The notes under the pieces: model-generated
The model's database searches: none
What the model saw: the letters and a program-made list of their open reading frames with translations, nothing else
Told to the model about the DNA's origin: nothing
Made by a program: the position numbers and the translations under genes
Source of the DNA: Lysobacterales bacterium UBA5700
GTDB lineage: Bacteria; Pseudomonadota; Gammaproteobacteria; Xanthomonadales; Xanthomonadaceae
Direction: 5' to 3'
Assembly: GCA_002420085.1 (NCBI GenBank)
Contig: DIHI01000057.1
Span: 11,729-22,341 of the forward strand
Length of the DNA stretch: 10,613 nt
Part shown: positions 6,807 to 10,613 of the stretch, piece after piece
Position numbering within the stretch: position 1 is the stretch's first letter
Layout of the letters: every line of letters begins with the position of its first letter

Positions 6807-7961
6807 ATGATCGTCACCCGACTCAAACTCAAGAACTGGCGAAATTTTCGCGACGCCGACGTGCCGCTGCGCGAACACACCTACCTGCTCGGCGCCAACG
6901 CCCTGGGCAAATCCAATTTTCTCGATGTGTTCCGCTTCCTGCGCGATATCGCCAAGCGCGAGGGTGGTGGCCTGCAGAAGGCGATTCGTGATCGCGACGG
7001 CATCCAGAAGCTGCGCTGCCTGCACGCTCGACGCGATCCCGAGGTGCGCATCGAGATCGAACTGTCCGAGAACGCCGACGACGAACAACCGCGCTGGCGC
7101 TACGTGCTCGGCTTCAATCCCGAGGGCAAGGGCGCACAACGCACCCTGATCTCGACCGAGCAAGTCTGGTCAGGCAGCAAGAAGCTCATCGACCGCCCGA
7201 ATGCCCAGGACAACAAGGACAGCGACCGGCTCACCCAGACCCATCTCGAACAGATCCAGAGCAATGCCGATTTTCGCGAAATCGCCGATTTCTTCGGAGC
7301 GACCACCTACCTGCACCTGGTGCCACAACTGCTCAAGTACGGCGACCGGATCGGCGGGCAACGTCTGGAGGACGACCCGTTCGGCCAGGGTTTTCTGGAG
7401 CGGGTGGCGAAGACGGTCGCCAAGACCCGCGACGCCCGCTTGAAGAAGATCGAGAAAGCGCTGGCGTTGGCGGTGCCGCAGTTCAAGGAGTTGCGCTTCG
7501 TGTCCGACAGGATCAATGGCCGTCCACACCTGGAGGCGCGCTACGACCACTACCGGCCAAATGCCGGCTGGCAGCGCGAGGAGCACTTTTCCGACGGAAC
7601 GTTGCGTCTGCTGGGTCTGCTCTGGGTGCTGCTGGATGGCGATTCGCTGTTGCTGCTGGAAGAGCCGGAGATGTCGCTCAACGACGCCATCGTCAAGGAA
7701 ATCCCGCGCCTGATTGACCGGGTTCAACGCAGTACCAAGCGTCGTCGGCAGGTGCTGATCAGTACCCACAGCGAGGCGATGCTGAGCAATCCCGGCATCG
7801 ACGGGCGCGGTGTGCTGCTGTTGGAACCGGCCCAGGAGGGCTCGCGCATTCGTCCGATCGATGCCGCAGAGACCGATGCACTGTTGGCCGGCCTGTCGGT
7901 CGCCGAGGTCGTGCTGCCGAAAACCCGACCATCTGCGGTTTCGGGCCTTGGAACGTGGTGA
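6807..7961 (+). CDS. ABC/OLD-type AAA family ATPase (AAA_21-like), partner of a TOPRIM-like protein
   Basis: This 384-residue soluble protein carries a complete ABC-type ATPase core. Seen: N-terminal MIVTRLKLKNWRNFRDADVPL, the usual opening of the RecF/OLD/AAA_21 group; Walker A GANALGKS (29-36); an inserted, charged middle region (about 60-240) with a possible coiled stretch near 195-225; a signature-like FSDGTLR (261-267); Walker B LLLLEEPEMSL (281-291) with the catalytic glutamate; and the switch histidine H321 in LISTHS. The protein stops soon after a VVLPKTRP tail and has no nuclease domain of its own. The start at 6807 is chosen by this family N-terminus; no good Shine-Dalgarno sequence is present. 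The next gene overlaps its end, so the two are translationally coupled and probably form one complex. The biochemical role is unknown; related two-part ATPase-TOPRIM pairs act in phage defence, which is inference here. Confidence 0.88.
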   Translation: MIVTRLKLKNWRNFRDADVPLREHTYLLGANALGKSNFLDVFRFLRDIAKREGGGLQKAIRDRDGIQKLRCLHARRDPEVRIEIELSENADDEQPRWRYVLGFNPEGKGAQRTLISTEQVWSGSKKLIDRPNAQDNKDSDRLTQTHLEQIQSNADFREIADFFGATTYLHLVPQLLKYGDRIGGQRLEDDPFGQGFLERVAKTVAKTRDARLKKIEKALALAVPQFKELRFVSDRINGRPHLEARYDHYRPNAGWQREEHFSDGTLRLLGLLWVLLDGDSLLLLEEPEMSLNDAIVKEIPRLIDRVQRSTKRRRQVLISTHSEAMLSNPGIDGRGVLLLEPAQEGSRIRPIDAAETDALLAGLSVAEVVLPKTRPSAVSGLGTW

Positions 7962-8563
7962 CACCGACCGTTGCGCTCGCCACCGAGGATGAATTGAGTG
8001 AGCGGGTCGGTGAACGCTTGCTCGGCAAGGTTGGCCTGTCCGTGGACTTGCGGCTGCGGAAGAACGGCTTTGGTTACCTCAAGACCAACGTCAAGAAGTT
8101 TCGCACACTTGCGATGCAGCAGCCGGTGCTGTTACTGACTGATCTTGACCAGACACCCTGCCCCTCGGAACTGTTGCACCGCTGGTTGGGGCGTGGTGAA
8201 CGGCCCGAGAACCTGGTGTTCCGGGTGGTGGTGCGAGAGATCGAAGCCTGGCTGCTGGCCGATCGGAAAGCGATGACCGAATTGCTGGGCGATGGTGCCG
8301 CCCGACGCCTGCCGGACCGACCGGAGATGGTGCCTGACGCCAAGCGCATCCTGCTGGATCTGGCCAGACGGGCGCCTCGCGACGTTCGCGAGCAACTGTT
8401 CCCGCCCAAGGGCGCGATCGCCTCTCAGGGCCTCGGCTACAACAGTCTGCTCGGCAAATGGGTGATGACTGACTGGTGTCCCGAACGTGCCGCATCGAAT
8501 GCCCCGAGTCTGGCCCGAGCCCGGGACGCGCTGCAACGCCTCGCGCATCGCCTGACGACTTGA
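7955..8563 (+). CDS. TOPRIM-like protein of unknown function (DUF4276-like), coupled to the ATPase
   Basis: This 202-residue protein has no named function that I recognise. Seen: a first beta strand ending in an acidic pair (VALATEDE, E11), a later hydrophobic strand ending in D-x-D (VLLLTDLDQ, D63 and D65), then FRVVVREIEAWLLADR (89-104), a motif like the EFEALLFSD block of DUF4276 proteins. One early glutamate plus a D-x-D is the metal-binding layout of TOPRIM folds, found in nucleases such as OLD. The start is one of two consecutive GTG codons: 7955 (7-base overlap with the ATPase gene) or 7958 (GTGA, 4-base overlap); both imply translational coupling. The likely role is the nuclease or effector half of the pair. 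The DUF4276 assignment is from motif resemblance only. Confidence 0.75.
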   Translation: MVTPTVALATEDELSERVGERLLGKVGLSVDLRLRKNGFGYLKTNVKKFRTLAMQQPVLLLTDLDQTPCPSELLHRWLGRGERPENLVFRVVVREIEAWLLADRKAMTELLGDGAARRLPDRPEMVPDAKRILLDLARRAPRDVREQLFPPKGAIASQGLGYNSLLGKWVMTDWCPERAASNAPSLARARDALQRLAHRLTT

Positions 8564-8601
8564 TGCCGCCGCAAAACCGTGCGCCTGGGGAGCGCCTTCG
8601 C

Positions 8602-8625
8602 GGGGTGACGCGGGGTCGTCACCTC
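8602..8625. other. Inverted repeat between convergent genes
   Basis: GGGGTGACG (8602-8610) and CGTCACCTC (8617-8625) can form a 9-base stem with one G-T pair and a 6-base loop. It lies at the junction of the convergent TOPRIM-like gene and dapD and touches the dapD stop codon. No T run follows on either strand, so it is a weak candidate for a bidirectional termination or RNA-end structure. Confidence 0.35.
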
Positions 8626-9484
8626 AGGCAAGCGGTGCCTCGACCGCGCCGCGCAACAACTCGTTGACCGAGGTCTTGGCGCGGGTGCGTTCATCCACCC
8701 GCTTGACGATCACCGCACAGTACAGCGCGTGACTGCCGTCGGCGGCCGGCAGGCTGCCGGAGACCACCACCGAGCCGGCCGGCACCCGGCCGTGGCTGAT
8801 CGTGCCGGTGCTGCGATCGTAGATGCGGGTCGATTGGCCGATGAACACCCCCATGCCGATCACGCTGCCCTTCTCGACGATCACGCCTTCGACCACTTCC
8901 GAGCGGGCGCCGATGAAGCAGTCGTCCTCGATGATGGTCGGTGCCGCCTGCAAGGGCTCCAGCACACCGCCGATGCCGGCACCGCCGGAGATGTGACAGT
9001 TGCGGCCGATCTGGGCGCAGGAACCGACCGTCGCCCAGGTGTCGATCATGGTGCCGGCACCGACGTGGGCGCCGATGTTCACGAAGCTGGGCATCAACAC
9101 CACATCGCGACCGATGTGGGCACCACGCCGAACGATCGCGCCAGGCACGATACGCGCTCCGACGGCGGTGAAGGCGGCGGCATCGAAGCCGGAAAAACGC
9201 GCCGGCACCTTGTCCCAGAATGGCGCGGGCAGGCCATCGATCAGCGCCATGTCGTGGCTGCGGAAATACAGCAGCACGGCTTTCTTCAACCACTCGTTGA
9301 CCCGCCAGCCACCGGCACCATCCGGTTCGGCGACCCGATGCTCGCCCGACTCCAGGCCAGTCATGGCGGCCGCGATGGCGGCGCCCGTCATCTGCCGCAG
9401 GTCATCGACCGACAGGCTGCTGCGTTGCTGCCAGGCCGATTCGATGGGCGCGATCAATTCACTCGCCGGGTTCGGACTTGCCAT
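8624..9484 (-). CDS. dapD: 2,3,4,5-tetrahydropyridine-2,6-dicarboxylate N-succinyltransferase
   Basis: DapD transfers succinyl from succinyl-CoA to tetrahydrodipicolinate in the succinylase branch of lysine and meso-diaminopimelate synthesis, in the cytosol. The 286-residue protein (E. coli 274) has the N-terminal helical domain with [11 protein letters not shown] (65-75), then a left-handed beta-helix of hexapeptide repeats (about 105-245) with [60 protein letters not shown] and GQSTRIYDR, all strongly conserved in the family, and [10 protein letters not shown] near the end. The start at 9484 is preferred because AAGGAGG sits 8 bases upstream; an in-frame GTG at 9505 lies just before that site. 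The first bases overlap the 3' end of glnD by 26 bases, and the glnD-dapD order is the one known from E. coli. Confidence 0.97.
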   Translation of the reverse strand: MASPNPASELIAPIESAWQQRSSLSVDDLRQMTGAAIAAAMTGLESGEHRVAEPDGAGGWRVNEWLKKAVLLYFRSHDMALIDGLPAPFWDKVPARFSGFDAAAFTAVGARIVPGAIVRRGAHIGRDVVLMPSFVNIGAHVGAGTMIDTWATVGSCAQIGRNCHISGGAGIGGVLEPLQAAPTIIEDDCFIGARSEVVEGVIVEKGSVIGMGVFIGQSTRIYDRSTGTISHGRVPAGSVVVSGSLPAADGSHALYCAVIVKRVDERTRAKTSVNELLRGAVEAPLA

Positions 9485-10613
9485 GCGGGTAACCTCCTTC
9501 GACACAGGCCATCAGGGCCTGGGTCAGGGTCTGGGTGGTGAAAACGCTCAGGGCGCGATCGGAAAAATCACTGAGCAGGAAGAAGTCCTCGACCCGCTCG
9601 CCGAAGGTGGCAATGCGAGCATCATGGACGCGCACGCGGTGCTGCCGGAACAACACGGCAATCTCGGCGAGCAGGCCGGGACGATCGGTGCAGACCAGGG
9701 TCAGTTGGCTGCGCTCCGGGCCTTGCTCGCCGAACTCGATCCGCACCGGCACCCGGAAATGCCGCAGCAGGCGAGGCAGGGCGCGCCGTGACGGCCGCAC
9801 CTGATCGGAGCCACGGGCAAGAATGGCGCCCAGCCGCTTCTCGATCATCACCGCCAGTTCGGCCGGATCGGTACGCTGCTGTTCGGTTGCCAGCACCTGG
9901 AAACTGTCGAGGCTCATGCCGGACTCGGAATTGAGCACCCGTGCGGCGATCACGCTCAGCCCCATGCGGTCGAGGGTGGCGGTGACCGCTGCGAACAGAC
10001 CGTCGCGGTCGGGCGAGTAGACGAACACCTCCAGCGCCCGTTGTTCGTCCATCGGGCGGGCCAGGACCAACGGCTGGCGCGGCGATGCCAGGCCGGCAAC
10101 ACCTCGGGTCTGCCAGGCCACCTGTTCCGGGCGATAGCGGAGGAAGCTTTCTTCCGGATAGCCCTGCCAGGCACGGTCGATCTCGGCCTCGGCCATGCCC
10201 TGGGCGATCAGCATGGCGCGCGCGGTCTCGCGGGTCTCGGCGATCCGCTCGGCGGCGAACACCGGGTGTTCCAAGCCCCGTCGCAGGGCAAAGCGCGTGG
10301 CCTCGTAGAGATCGGCCAGCAACTGGTCCTTCCAGGCATTCCACAGCTTGGGACTGGTGCCGGCGATATCGGCGACGGTCAACAGATACAGGTAGTCGAG
10401 ATGCTCGCGATCGCCAACCCGAGTCGCGAAGCGAGCGACCACATCGGGGTCGGAAATGTCCTGCCGCTGGGCGGTGGTCGACATCAGCAGATGATTGCCG
10501 ACCAACCACGACACCAGGGCGGTATCCGATGGCGCCATGCCGTGGGCACGGCAGAAGTCGCCGGCATCGATCGCGCCGAGTTCCGAATGATCACCGCCCC
10601 GGCCCTTGGCGAT
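9459..10613 (-). CDS. glnD: Bifunctional uridylyltransferase/uridylyl-removing enzyme GlnD, C-terminal part (cut by window edge)
   Basis: GlnD senses glutamine and adds UMP to, or removes it from, PII proteins, controlling nitrogen assimilation. The visible 384 residues are the C-terminal part; the nucleotidyltransferase domain and the HD residues lie beyond the window. Seen: the tail of the HD domain beginning [17 protein letters not shown] and continuing to [11 protein letters not shown], the helical [21 protein letters not shown] segment, then two ACT domains (about visible residues 193-240 and 302-350) with [11 protein letters not shown] and [11 protein letters not shown], the glutamine-sensing modules. 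The frame is open to the last base, in codon register. No defects are seen. The stop codon lies inside dapD, so the two genes overlap by 26 bases and are likely one operon. Confidence 0.96.
   Translation of the reverse strand: MAKGRGGDHSELGAIDAGDFCRAHGMAPSDTALVSWLVGNHLLMSTTAQRQDISDPDVVARFATRVGDREHLDYLYLLTVADIAGTSPKLWNAWKDQLLADLYEATRFALRRGLEHPVFAAERIAETRETARAMLIAQGMAEAEIDRAWQGYPEESFLRYRPEQVAWQTRGVAGLASPRQPLVLARPMDEQRALEVFVYSPDRDGLFAAVTATLDRMGLSVIAARVLNSESGMSLDSFQVLATEQQRTDPAELAVMIEKRLGAILARGSDQVRPSRRALPRLLRHFRVPVRIEFGEQGPERSQLTLVCTDRPGLLAEIAVLFRQHRVRVHDARIATFGERVEDFFLLSDFSDRALSVFTTQTLTQALMACVEGGYPHGKSEPGE
9491..9499 (-). promoter_or_regulatory. Strong ribosome binding site of dapD inside glnD
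   Basis: On the minus strand AAGGAGGTT, close to the perfect anti-Shine-Dalgarno complement, has its core 8 bases before the dapD ATG at 9484. It lies within the last codons of glnD and fixes the dapD start. Confidence 0.85.

Noticed and set aside
6388-6810. Plus-strand open frame of 140 residues before the ATPase gene
   Set aside because: It overlaps the repeat and the transposase-like scrap, has no Shine-Dalgarno sequence, and shows no domain or coding signature.
8602-8625. Hairpin as a true rho-independent terminator
   Set aside because: The stem is good but there is no T run on either strand, so it is listed only as an inverted repeat.

Overview
The window looks like chromosomal DNA of a GC-rich gammaproteobacterium. 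The glnD-dapD order, a phosphoglycerate kinase that aligns closely with the gammaproteobacterial type, and a hemN-anr pair arranged as in Pseudomonas all point that way. The presence of a quinol nitric oxide reductase and an FNR/Anr-type regulator suggests a facultative or microaerobic, NO-exposed lifestyle. No genus can be named from the sequence alone.

Layout. 1-1507 (minus strand): pgk, followed 7 bases later by the start of an FkbM-like methyltransferase cut by the window edge. 1508-1628: a divergent promoter region with a near-consensus FNR/Anr box. 1629-3822 (plus): hemN (oxygen-independent coproporphyrinogen III oxidase), then an FNR/Anr-type regulator with all four iron-sulfur cysteines. 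3823-3924: a second, weaker FNR/Dnr-like box. 3925-6204 (plus): a single-subunit quinol-dependent nitric oxide reductase, ended by a strong intrinsic terminator at 6248-6277. 6278-6806: about 530 bases without an intact gene, holding a probable decayed IS1380-type transposase scrap and a 14-base tandem repeat. 6807-8563 (plus): a translationally coupled pair, an ABC/OLD-type AAA ATPase and a small TOPRIM-like protein. 8624-10613 (minus): dapD and the 3' part of glnD, overlapping.

How the parts fit. The regulator, its apparent operon partner hemN and the nitric oxide reductase form a compact low-oxygen/NO module. Both promoter regions carry sites with the spacing this regulator family binds, and the regulator keeps the DNA-reading E-x-x-S-R residues. 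HemN supplies haem without O2, and the reductase is a haem enzyme. The ATPase-TOPRIM pair is unrelated to this module. It sits between housekeeping blocks next to mobile-element debris, and its architecture resembles a split OLD nuclease, so it is the best candidate here for an uncharacterised (possibly anti-phage) system.
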